From Parasponia andersonii (lineage: Eukaryota; Streptophyta; Magnoliopsida; Rosales; Cannabaceae): DNA of 64,000 nt. Below, in pieces: positions 1-10,204 of the stretch. Position numbers and translations under genes: made by a program. Each line of letters begins with the position of its first letter. The first letter of the stretch is position 1. The notes under the pieces were generated by a model that was not told where the DNA came from, ran no database searches, and saw only the letters and a program-made list of their open reading frames with translations. The DNA lies in assembly GCA_002914805.1 (NCBI GenBank), contig JXTB01000169.1, positions 714,146-778,145 on the forward strand. Reading direction: 5' to 3'.

Positions 1-183
1 CACAAGGAATAAAGAGGCCTGCGCCAGACCAAGGGCCAACTCCAAAACAGGGAGCCTCCACCCAAGGTGGTCAAGAAGACGGCAATAGGAGGAAGGCATC
101 TAGGGACCTGCTGCCGAAATACGAGCTCAACACGCTGATCGAAGTGCTCTAACTCATGGAGGAGCCCCCTAAATCACCAACTC

Positions 184-1053
184 GTGGAGATGCTCCATTC
201 GAACATAACTCTTTGGCCGTTCGCTAAATGGGGCCTGGACATTGTCGGAGAGCTCCCTAGAAGTCCAAGGGGAAGAAGGTACGTCTTACTGGCCACCGAT
301 TATTTCACCAAATGGGTAGAGGCTGAAGCCTACGTGACCGTTAATAAGGCAGACACAATTAAATTCATTTGGAAAAACATAATCTACCGATATAGAATAC
401 TGAAAGAGATATAAGTTGATTATGGCACGTAGTTCAAGAATGCTAAGCTTAAGGAGTTGTGTGAATTGTATGATATAAGGCTCAATTTCTCATTCGTAAA
501 CTACCCTCAGGGGAATGGTCGAGCAAAGGCAACGAACAAGGCCATATTCAGCAATATTAAAAAGAACTTGCAGGAGGCTAAAGGCAGGTGGTTAGAAGAG
601 CTACCGGCCGTTGTGTAGGCCCATCGAACCATGGAGTAGAGGTCAACGGTCGCCATGGTCTACTGGACGGAGGCTGTGATCCTGACAAAGATTGACCTCC
701 CGACCCTTCGCTCTGAACTGGTAAGAGATGCCTCACTGAACGAGCAGTAGCTAAGCCGCAATACAGACCTCCTGGAAGAAACAAGGGACATGGACCTGGT
801 CCACCTGGTCTCGTTCCATCAGCAGGCTAGGTCCTACTATGCAAAGAAGGTTAGCGCTCATCAATTTAACGCCAGGGATTTGGTCTTGAAGGTCAGAATG
901 GGGAATTCCTCGAAGTTAGACTCTAACTGAGTCGGGCCTTATGAGGTGATCAAGGCACTTGACAATAGTGCATATGTCCTGAAAGAACTCAAGACCGGAA
1001 AGAACCTACCAAACACGTGGAATGCCCAGCACTTGAAAAAGTACCACGTGTGA
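184..1053 (+). pseudogene. Integrase part of Tat element (fossil)
   Basis: The region matches the integrase core and C-terminal part of the second Tat copy (23640-24500) almost base for base. The recognisable core reads GLDIVGELPRSPRGRR followed by LLATDYFTKWVEAEA, which contains the first two aspartates' neighbourhood of a retroviral-type integrase. The C-terminal stretch corresponds to the part that follows the catalytic core. The enzyme would insert element cDNA into chromosomes. The copy is broken at several places and is treated only as a relic. Confidence 0.8.
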
Positions 1054-1207
1054 GATACATGTAAATATTGTGAAATACATGTAAATGGTTGTATTATTGA
1101 ACAGCTTAATTCTAAAATAGGTCAGGTTTTCTGCCACATGGACTTCTGCTTTGTATTGCTATGAAAAATGGTTTGTCTCCAGTACCATACCCTAAAAACT
1201 ATTCACT

Positions 1208-2000
1208 CATTAAAAATCGTACTGCGGGGATCACGTCGCTTGCCGATGACCCGAGAAAACGTACAAAGAGGAAAGAGCTGAGCAATAAAATGCTTGCCAG
1301 CAGACCTCATCAAAAATCATACTGCAGGGATCACGTCGCTTGCCGACGACCCGAGAAAACGTACGAAGAAAAAAGAGCTGAGCAGTAAAATGCTTGCCAG
1401 CAGACCTCATCAAAAATCGTACTGCGGGATCACGTTGCTCGTCGACGACCCGAGAAAATGTACGAAGAGAAAAGAGCTGCACAACCAAAAAAAAAACTTG
1501 CCAGCAGATCTCAAAATTGATCGTACTATGGGAATCACATCGTGCAATAAAACACTTGCCGATGGCCCGAGAAAACGTACGAAGAGGAATGAGCTGTGCA
1601 ACCAAAAACTTGCCAGCAGACCTCGAAAATAATCGTACTGCGGGGATCACGTCACTTGCCGACGACTCAAGAAAACGTAGAAGAGAAAAGAGCTGAGCAG
1701 TAAAATGTTTGCTAGCAGACCTCATCAAAAATCGCACTGCAGGGATCACGTCGCTCGTCGACTACCTGAGAAAATGTACGAAGAGGAAAGAGCTGCGCAA
1801 CCAACAAACTTGCCAGCAGACCTCAAAAATGATCGAACTATGGGAATCATATCGCGCAATAAAATACTTGCCGATGGCCCGAGAAAATATACGAAGAGGA
1901 ATGAGCTGCGCAACCAAAAACTTGCCAGTAGACCTCGAATATAATCGTACTATTGGAATCACATCGTGCAATAAAATGCTTGTCGATGGCCTGAGAACAC
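1208..2000 (+). repeat. ~101-bp tandem repeat array of Tat element, copy 1
   Basis: About seven to eight units lie in tandem. Each contains a CTTGCCAGCAGACCTC core, then ATCGTACT, GGGATCACGTCGC, CGACCCGAGAAAACGTACGA and AGAGCTG. Unit starts marked by CTTGCCAG lie near 1293, 1393, 1497, 1609, 1708, 1809 and 1919, giving a period of about 100-112 bp. The same family of units occurs at the same place, after the integrase region, in the second Tat copy (24840-25860). Long open frames exist in several frames on both strands, which looks like a by-product of the unit composition, not real coding. Confidence 0.9.
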
Positions 2001-2004
2001 CTTA

Positions 2005-2300
2005 GTTGTGCGCGAGCCAAAGGCAGGCGGGGCTAGGGTCTACCCGTTGGAAGCAGACCCTCCCACGAAGCACCTTAACTACTTGCGAGACAAAGGCAAG
2101 CAGAGTCAGGGTCTGCCCGTTGGAAGTAGACCCTCCCAGAGAGCACCATAGCTGTGCGTGAGACAAAGACAAGTGGGGCCAGGATCTACCTGTTGGAAGT
2201 AAACCCTCCCTAGAGCACCTTAGTTGTGCATGAGACGAAGGCTAACGGGGCCAGGGTCTACCCTTTGGAAGCAGACCCTCCCCAGGGAGTGCCTTAGCTA
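2005..2300 (+). repeat. ~76-bp tandem repeat array of Tat element
   Basis: Four units share GGGTCTACCCGTTGGAAG, then CAGACCCTCCC, then AGCACCTTA and GCGAGACAAAGGC. Units begin near 2030, 2106, 2182 and 2256. GGGTCT and AGACCC within each unit can pair, so each unit can form a small hairpin. The second Tat copy has only one recognisable unit, at about 25866-25895. The array lies between the 101-bp repeats and the polypurine tract. Confidence 0.85.
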
Positions 2301-2471
2301 CGCATGGATTGGAAAGGAATGGTGCAAGGCAGGTTGAAGCACTAGAATTTCAAAAATCTGAAAAGAATCGTGACACGGGATAGCGTGCACTAGCGTCGGT
2401 AATTGAGAAGAAATAATGGTAAGAGACCATGTGTACCTCTTGAATTGAAGGGCTGGAGATACGATTTCTCC

Positions 2472-2514
2472 ATTTGATGGATGCGAGTCCATCAAATAGG
2501 GAAATGGGGGCAGT
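2472..2514 (+). other. Hairpin plus polypurine tract before Tat LTR
   Basis: A perfect 10-bp stem (ATTTGATGGA, 2472-2481; TCCATCAAAT, 2488-2497) with a 6-base loop stands directly before the purine-rich AGGGAAATGGGGGCAGT tract that abuts the LTR at 2515. The polypurine tract primes plus-strand DNA synthesis in this element class. The same arrangement recurs at 29838-29880 with a compensatory base-pair change. Confidence 0.75.
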
Positions 2515-3303
2515 TGTGGGGCCCGTTCCTAGATCACGTACCACGTGGTCGATTAAGTGACAGAGCAGGTCATAAGGGGGGCATGCCATCGGACGCATGT
2601 CCAGAGTAACCATTTAAAAGCCACGCGAGTCACACATGATACCGCATGGGCCCCATGGACTGTCTGAGGCTAGGGCCGAATCCATTCAAGATCCTGGACG
2701 GTTCAGCCCAATACAGTTCTTGCCTCGACAGTTAGGGGTCAGAAGCCTCAAGAGTCTTCCACCAGAAGACCACAGAAGGCAACGCGCTGCTCCAGATCTA
2801 GACAAGGCATTTAATGCAATCCTGGGTAGGTGCGCACATTGGGTAAACTGCCCTGACAGAACGACGGTTTGTCAAAGTCTCACCCCCGACAGGCTCGAGT
2901 CATAGGGGACGGTAAAAAGCAGGCCACGACGATGCAAGAGAAATCACAGTAATCCTGGCCCGTGATCTCTGGAGTAAGTCATGGTTAGAAAAGGTACTCA
3001 ATCCTGGGATTGAGAGACGGAAAAAACTCCCAGTTCCAGGATTATGTATATATGCCTTACTTCCCCATCGAAAAAAAGAGATTAAGATTGATATATAAAA
3101 GAAAAACTAAATCTTTGCTTCACAGTCTCAGGGATAAACATCTGACTTAAGCATCGGAGAGTTTTTGCAGGTGGCCACCCCCACCTCTCCGATCCGACTT
3201 GAAGTAAAAAGTACGCTGAGATAGTAAGGATATGTGGACAGTTGGTAGATATCACATCAGTAGTTCAGAGACACGTGGATAGTTGGTAAGAATCGTGCTA
3301 ACA
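2515..3303 (+). repeat. 3' LTR of Tat element, copy 1
   Basis: The LTR begins TGTGGGGCCCG and ends GCTAACA. It aligns along its length with the LTRs at 18106-18941 and 29881-30715, sharing blocks such as the GTGGTCGATTAAGTGACAG region and the terminal ACACGTGGATAGTTGGTA block. A TATA-like ATGTATATATGCC lies near 3045. It is more diverged from the other two LTRs than they are from each other. The 5 bases after it are TTTAC; the matching left target-site copy lies outside the window. Confidence 0.85.
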
Positions 3304-3418
3304 TTTACATCTTCATTAAGTAATACAATAATCAGAATTAGTTGTTATTTGTAATAAAATTAGCACTTAACCGGTCCGTTGTTATTTTTAGTTTATTAAC
3401 TTGGTAACATTTTGGTAG

Positions 3419-3700
3419 ATTATGTCGTACTTGCTAGCCACCGGTGCAGGCGCGGGATTTGGTATTACCAACGACATGAAGAGCCTATTCAAATTGCTCA
3501 ACATCGACTTGGGAAACTTTTACGACAAGTCGTATGCTGCGACCAGCCTCATTTTCCTTGCGAATGCACTGTCGTACTGTCTGCGCTCTCTTCTTTTGCC
3601 CTTCCCAAGACAGTCTAATTTGACATTTGCTTCTTCCAATTCAGGACTCATTTTCTGGGGAAAAAAAAAAAAACTTACGTACGTATGTACCGGGTCATAA
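3419..3700 (+). CDS. CASP-like membrane protein, last exon only (copy A)
   Basis: This is the third exon of a CASP-like protein (DUF588 family), the four-helix plasma-membrane proteins related to the Casparian strip scaffold proteins. The exon starts after a TAG acceptor at 3418, and its first residues IMSYLLATGAGAGFGIT align without gaps with the exon-3 starts of copies B and C. It carries transmembrane helix 3 (about residues 3-18 of the exon), an extracellular loop with NIDLGNFYDKSYAAT, and helix 4 (about 47-62). The frame runs 93 residues to a stop at 3698-3700. The C-tail is longer and less typical than that of copy C. Exons 1-2 are not in the window; the Tat LTR ends only 115 bases upstream, so the element sits in intron 2. 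The sequence cannot show whether the gene is still expressed across it. The subgroup resembles CASPL4D. Confidence 0.8.
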   Translation: MMSYLLATGAGAGFGITNDMKSLFKLLNIDLGNFYDKSYAATSLIFLANALSYCLRSLLLPFPRQSNLTFASSNSGLIFWGKKKKLTYVCTGS

Positions 3701-4729
3701 TATTCTGTGTTTCTCAGGCTTATATGTTTTATTTGCAGTTTCTATACTCGTTTTCGTTTTTGGATTGTTTTTCTTTGAAGTCATCGCAACTTTACATTTG
3801 TACAATTGTTGAGGATTCCTCTTTTTGGATGGCCAATTGTCAATCCTAGATACACTAATTTTCGGTTCATTAATTTTGGATGTCGAAGGACTCAATACTG
3901 TCCGGTAATTGTAGTAATAGAATGGTAAAAGAATTGAACATGGGAAAAAATAATAAAGAATTGATTCAAATTATTTGGTGAAAAATATAAAATAGTTTGA
4001 AATGGAATGATATGAATTCTATTTTCATAAATATACTCTAATTATCAAGGCCGGCTCAACTAATTTTGGGCTTTGGGCGATAATTAATATATAAAGGAAA
4101 CTACATCAGATGTCAGCCGATGTTTTTTTTTTAATTTAGCACCTTGTGTCAATCCATATCCCACTTTTATTAATTCAACATTCGTGCTCTTTTTTTTAAT
4201 TAATAATTATTGTATTCTAATGTTGTCCTTCCCAACTACCTCTTCTCTTATGCATGTGGCTGTTCTAACTGAAATTTCTGTTGTGGAGGACAGCGTGTCA
4301 AGTATTATCAGTTCGATGGAAAAGTGAAAATTGAGGTCGAATCATTTGATTTGTGAAGAGAAATTTGATGTTTCAACTCGAATTCAATGGAGAATTTGCT
4401 CGATTTGGAGTATGAGCATATGAGAACGTGAATTTGGGGCTGATTCAATTTCAAACTATTGAATAATTTTATGGTTATTATTATTCAAATAATCTGGGAT
4501 TTATGGGTTGTGAGGTCGACTACTTGGGTTATTTTTTAAACGTCTTTTGCTTTTTTTCTTTCTTTTTTTTTCTGAATCTAATTATGGCAAAATCCTGATA
4601 ATTAATCGGTACAGAAACTTAAAAAATGACATAAAATAATTAATTGAGTGGTATTCATTAGTAATGTATTATCAATTAACTCTGAATGAAAAAAAAAAAG
4701 AAAATTATTTATGAAATTATTTATATAAA
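3701..4729. other. Intergenic, no gene seen
   Basis: AT-rich DNA downstream of CASPL copy A with no coding pattern. A short GC-richer piece, GGCCGGCTCAACTAATTTTG at 4051-4070, looks like the end of some dispersed repeat but cannot be assigned. Confidence 0.5.
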
Positions 4730-6010
4730 TATGGTATATCAATCGTATGTCATTGATTTAATTGGTAAAAATATAATTGTCAATTAAATTAAGATTAGTA
4801 AAATATTAGTAATTTATTTGACATTTTTTCAGTCCAATTTATTTGATATTTTTTAAGGAAAAGAGTTACATAAAAAAAAAAAAATGGCAGCAAATTATTC
4901 ATTGATACTAATGACTTACTTGGGGAAAATGGTGATAAAACATTGGTATGTTAATGATTTATTTTGTTTAATTGAGGGAAAAAAAATGATGGTAAGTCAG
5001 ATGGATATAAACTATTTACTTGATTTAATTGGAGGGAAAAACATTTTAAAAAAAAGTAAATTTGTGGTATATATGTGATTTACTTGAATGGAAAATGGTG
5101 TTTAATCATTGGTATATTTATCATTTATTTGAGGAAAAAATGGTTGTAAATAAGATGTATTTGACTGTTTTACTTGAAAAAAGTATAAAATAAAAAATGG
5201 TGGTAAAAAAGTGGAACGTAAGTGATTTACCTGAGAAAACTAAACGTGGTAAATTACTGGTATAGCACTGATATTCGATATTTAGTTGAGAAAAAAATAG
5301 TACTAAATTTATAGTATATGAACAATTTACTTCTTTTATATGAGGGAAAAAAAAAAAGAGATAAAAAGTGACAGTAAATTAGTGGCATATAAGTTATTTA
5401 TTCGAGGAAAAACAATAGTAGTAAATTAGTAGTATATGATCTATTTAGTGACTATTTAAATAGAAAGTAAGAAGCGCAAGAGAAAGCAAAGTGGTAAATA
5501 TATGGTATATAAGTGATTTACTTCAAGGAAAACAATGGTGGTAAGTTTAGGTTATATAAATTATTTATATGATTTAACTGAGGAAAAAAAGTTGTAAATC
5601 GATGGCATATGAATGAATTACTCAAAGAGAAGAAAAAATGATCAAAAAATGATTATTTGAGAAAATGAGGTAAAATTAGTAGTATATCAATAATTTACTA
5701 GAGAAGAATAAAGAAAAAAAATAATGGTAACTCAATGGTATATTAATGACTTACTTAAGAAAAAGAAAAAAGGTGGTAAATTATTTACTTACTTGAGAAA
5801 AAATTGTTGTAATTCAGTGATATACGAATGATTTACTTAATAGAAAAAAATAGTCATAATTGATTTATATATGATTTATTTGAGAAAAATGACGTCACAT
5901 ATTTACTTGAGAGAAGAGAATAAAGAAGTGAAAAAAAAAGGGTTAACTCAGTATTATATCAGTTCTTTATTTGAGCGAGAAAAAAAAAGGTAATTAATGA
6001 GTAGTATATG
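4730..6010 (+). repeat. Degenerate AT-rich minisatellite
   Basis: A loosely repeated unit of about 45-80 bp runs through this stretch. Its consensus is roughly TGGTGGTAAAT, then TAGTGGTATATGAATGAT, then TTACTTGAGGAAAAAA. The TGGTATAT-like core recurs near 4733, 4943, 5064, 5115, 5260, 5382, 5427, 5502, 5546, 5600, 5680, 5733 and 5815. The units have drifted far apart, which suggests an old array. Short open frames inside it (for example 4884-5078) follow from the unit and are not genes. Confidence 0.7.
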
Positions 6011-7819
6011 ATTGATTTCTTCTACCCGTTTCAAAAAAAAAAAAAAGAATAATTTATTCAACATGGAAGAGAGAAATTTAACTAAGAAATCAAGACTTTT
6101 AAAAAAAAAAAAAGTTGAAATAACGTTATTTACCTATTTTGAGAAACTAATGTTGGAATGGTGCAGCCCCAAACAGCCCATAGAACAAAAGGCAGATTTA
6201 GAGGATCAATAGACATCTTTTGGATTATGCAGTAGCCATCCTAGTTTTAAGGGTAAAAGTAGAATAGGCGAAGCGACGATTTAAAAAAGGGATAAACGTG
6301 TAAATAAAAGAGAAAAGGGGCATTCGGTGAAGCAAAGGCTAAAAGCATGGGTATTCTTGTATAAACTCCTAATATATATATATATATATATATATTTCCT
6401 CAAACTAAAATTGAACTTATAAGACACTATTAGATTATTTTCTTTGGAAAATTATTATTATTGTTATTTTTCAAGTTAGAAATTAAAACTATATTATTAA
6501 AATAGAAAAAAGGAAAACTGAGAATAAAATCAAGAAGTAAAATGAAAAATCCATTTTAAACGAAGTTTATTTTAATCTCTTTATGACAACTTGTTTGGAT
6601 ATCTTGATTGAGTAAATTATAAGTATATTTTGACCTGATTAAAATACATTAATGATCATTTTGGAAATAAAATCAACTTCACAGCTAAAAGAATGAGCGT
6701 TGAATGAAAAATTAATAAAACAAATAAAATATTTGGAATGAAAAAAAAAAAGCTTTATAATCAAGTACAATGAAATAAAGTAAAAAAAAATTGTTCCAAC
6801 TTTGGAAAGATTGCAAGATTCTTATAAATTTCTTTTGTAGTAAATAAGGAATTTGTGATTTTTAGAAAAATCTATTGATTTACTGAATCCAGTTTAAGAT
6901 ATTTCTAGTCTCCTATTGAAATTATTATAGATTATTTACATATTCTAAGGCTAAGCATAAATATTAAAATGTCTAAATATATGAGATCTTTAAAAGCAAA
7001 TTAGTAATAAGTAATTAGACGCCTCAGCTTGAGGTGCAGCCTAAGGCACTTGCCTTAATAGAGAGAAGACCGAGAAAGTGGATAAAGAGGAGATGAATGA
7101 GAAAAAAAAAGTGGTGAGAAAGGTGAAGAGGGAGGGAGAAATAGAAAGAAAATAGAAAGAGATAAGTACGTGAAAGTTAACTACCAGGTGGTATTAAACT
7201 TTACAACTTGCAAGGTACAAATAGATCTAATTAATCAGGCACGAAGCTATTAACTGGCCATTGAAGGCTAAATTACTCACTAAATTTTTTTTAAAAAAAT
7301 TAATTATACATATACTTTTCCTATATATGTTTTTTTTTCTTTTAAATGTCATCAAGTAAGAAAAGAAACTTGTATCTAAGCCTTCACTCAAAATATTATT
7401 ACTTCCACAAATATAACTAACTAGCATATATTAGTTTAGATTTTATCATTTAAAAAAATAATTTTTTTTGATAAATTAAATTGAATTTAATTAAGTTGAA
7501 TGTAAAAAACCAAAAGAAACCCAAATTTTGATAGACTGCCATCACCTCAATGATCAAATTTAGCCCATCTTAATTATAATTAATTAATAACAAATTTAGT
7601 ATATATTAATTAATTAAGATTGATATTAATTTATATCAATCTTGCATTGATTTAACAAAGAAAAAAAAATATTGGTAGGTACTTACTCAATAGATGACAA
7701 TTGTACTTACTCAATAGATAACAATTTATGTGTATTTATAAAGAGATTTTTTGTAAAATCCTTTATTTTTAATTAATGGTAATTTGGACTATTCATAAAT
7801 TGAAAAAAAAAAAAAAAAA
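6011..7819. other. Intergenic AT-rich stretch with microsatellite
   Basis: No gene is seen. It holds a (TA)n run at about 6376-6396, several poly(A)/poly(T) runs, and a short inverted piece around 7021-7055 (GCCTCAGCTTGAGGTGC followed by GCCTAAGGCACTTGCC) that may be a repeat relic. A run of about 20 A lies at 7802-7820. Confidence 0.5.
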
Positions 7820-10081
7820 AAGGGGCTGAAATTTAATCAATTTTGAAGCAAGGGTCAAAGTGGAAGAAATTGTTGAGTTTGAAGTCAAATTTGAATTTGT
7901 AAGGACTAAATTGAAATGAAAATTCAAAATTTAGGGTTAAAATACAATTTTAGAAAGATGGGTCATCAGGCCAAAAGTGACACATGTCACAAAAATCCCA
8001 AATCTCCCAAAATCCCTAACCTCTCTCTCCCTCTCATGATTTCTCTCTCCCTCCCTCTCTTCTTCTTCTTCTTCTTGCACGTCACAACTTTGCAGCCCTT
8101 CCGTCAACAACCGGAGACAACCCAGGCCACGAGCTCCGACCAATAGCTCCCTAGATGGCCAATGAAGGCTCGCCGCCTAGCCGCACTATTTCGCAACAGT
8201 TTCTCACCATTTTGCCGCCCTTAATTGCCACCCACTACCACCAAAGCAAAGCCTAAGATTCGTCCTACGAGAGTTGACCCTCCACCACCACAAATTTCTA
8301 GCCAAGGAGCTCCGGTGAGCATTTAAAATTTTTATGTCATTTTCGTCACAAAAAATGGTATTTGTGTAATTATTTTTCAAATGTTCATCTATGTGCAATT
8401 ATTTTTCAAATGTTCATCCAATGCTCATGAAATTTCAGGAGATGAAAGTATTGGTTGAAATAAGATGAAAAGTGAAAATTTTATTGAAAATGGAAAGGTA
8501 GATTGAGAGAAATTCTAGCCTGAAATTTGTGGCGCTTATCTAAATATTTTCAGAAAAATGGTTTTTTTAATAAATTTTCTAATTAGTTTCTAATTAAACC
8601 CAAATTTGAGCTAGAGACCTCGAAACTGAAATTGGACTTCAAAATTGGACTAAGTAAGATCAAGAGACGAGTTTTAATATAAAACATCAATAGTTTTGAG
8701 TTAGCATGAAATTTCAGACACGAGGCTCGAGATTTTGCCTTAATTTGTATGCCATGGGCGTCCAAATTAATTGAATTATATTTCTAACCCTATATTTTTT
8801 GTTGCTCTGAATTCAGTGGTAATCTCAGTTTCACAATTTGAGGTTTTGTTTGAAAAGCTACCCCTCAAAGCAAGCGATAGGGTGACCTACAGGAGAACCT
8901 ACGAGTGCCGATAGCTTAGTCTAGCTATTCAGGCGAGGTAAGAGTTCAATTACTAAGTTTTATACTTATTTTGAGTTAAAATGTGCATTATGACCTATTT
9001 CTTGAAAATGTCGATTTTCATGGATTCCAATGGTTTGATTGGATATTTGATAAACTTATGAACTATTGAGATATATTTGATTGTCCTAGGATTGGTTTGC
9101 ATGATTTTTACGCATGTTTAAAATTTTGGTTTTGGAAAAATATAGCTGTTATGCTACCCAATTTTTTGTAAATTCCAGAATAAATAATGACTTTTCAAGT
9201 ATGATTTCTTGGTATACTTAATGCATGATTATTACATACTCTATGATAGGTTATACCTACCATAGGATCAAACACTTGAGTTTATTTTAGCATTATAATA
9301 TTTAGATCGATAGTGAGTTACTGTAGCCCTAGGTGAGAGACCTAGGGCCCTGCACAGGATTTGTTAACAGACTTCTGGGTAGTGTCAAGATGCTAGGTAC
9401 CTCTGTTAAAGAGGTATTACAGTTATGAGAGGATGAGGGCTCGTACATATACTTGTACTTAGTTGATTTATGATATGTACAACATGATGATGATTTTCAT
9501 TTTGGTTTTGAATACATGAGTACTCTTGATCTTGATTATTTGTAAACTTGTTTTATTAGATTTTGGAAAGATACTAACCATACAGATTTGAAAAGTTGCA
9601 TTCACACTAAAAAAGGTAATTGAATTCTTACTGAGCATGTGAATGCTCACCCTTTATCTTTTCCCTTTTAGGTGGTGTGCAGTGTGACTTGGCAACTCCA
9701 GAGTAGAGTGACCAGGAGAGGAAGATTCTTACTAAATTAGTTGTTGGTAACTACTTAGTAACTCAATTTGGATTTATAATAACATTTAAGGCTTATACTT
9801 TAGATTTAGCCTGTATTATCTATTACATCTACTTATGATGATGATGGTGATGCATATGTCTGTTTTATAAATATTATTAATAATCTATGTCTAGTATGAT
9901 CACAAAATTATAGGAATTTACAATTTAAATTATTCTTATAAACTCTTATAGCAGTTGTTGTTTTTGAACTTGTTGTCATTTTTCTGAAAAATTGAACTTC
10001 CTAAAATTTTCTAAAATAAATAATGAATTTCCACTTGCAAAATTCCTCTTCTACCACTGGCTTAGGGTTTGGGTCGTGATA
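7820..10081 (+). repeat. Long LTR of Del/Tekay-like relic
   Basis: The stretch ends in GGGTTTGGGTCGTGATA just before a primer binding site, as expected for the end of a long plant Gypsy LTR. It contains a CT-rich leader-like block (8020-8080), the GCTCTGAATTCAGTGGTAAT block (8803-8822) that recurs at 15761-15780, and AGGTGAGAGACCTAGGGCCC (9331-9350). No gene is seen in it. The 5' border could not be fixed because no partner LTR with a clear match is in the window. Confidence 0.6.
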
Positions 10082-10089
10082 GAAATTTT

Positions 10090-10105
10090 TGGTATCAGAA
10101 CAGAG
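10090..10105 (+). other. Primer binding site (initiator-Met tRNA type)
   Basis: TGGTATCAGAACAGAG stands nine bases after the presumed LTR end. It matches the common plant primer binding site TGGTATCAGAGC, complementary to the 3' end of initiator methionine tRNA, apart from small changes. Its position between LTR and gag supports the LTR boundary. Confidence 0.75.
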
Positions 10106-10204
10106 ATTTAATTATTTCGGAAGTGACACTATTAGACTAGATTGTAACTTCTTTTCAAAAGTACTTGTATCACTGTCTCACTAATACTTTAACATATAAC
10201 TATA

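Larger units (their letters stand above)
1..3303 (+). mobile_element. Tat-lineage Ty3/Gypsy element, 3' part (fossil)
   Basis: This is the 3' portion of an LTR retrotransposon closely related to the fuller element at 18106-30715; its 5' end is outside the window. Parts seen in order are a short gag-tail piece at the left edge, an integrase piece, a ~101-bp tandem array, a ~76-bp tandem array, a hairpin with polypurine tract, and the 3' LTR. No antisense gene region like that of the second copy is seen. The copy is broken and strongly reduced, with many breaks in its coding parts. It ends at 3303, inside what appears to be intron 2 of a CASP-like gene. The family call rests on the near-identical copy that carries two RNase H domains. 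Confidence 0.85.

Noticed and set aside
1231-1749. 172-residue open frame on the minus strand
   Set aside because: It runs through the 101-bp tandem array; open frames occur in several frames on both strands because of unit composition.
4884-5078. 64-residue open frame
   Set aside because: Lies within the degenerate minisatellite and mirrors its unit.
7021-7055. Inverted GCCTCAGCTTGAGG / GCCTAAGGC piece
   Set aside because: Looks like a fragment of a dispersed repeat, but too short to name or bound.
10090-10105. tRNA-like sequence
   Set aside because: It is a primer binding site complementary to a tRNA end, not a tRNA gene; no cloverleaf is present.
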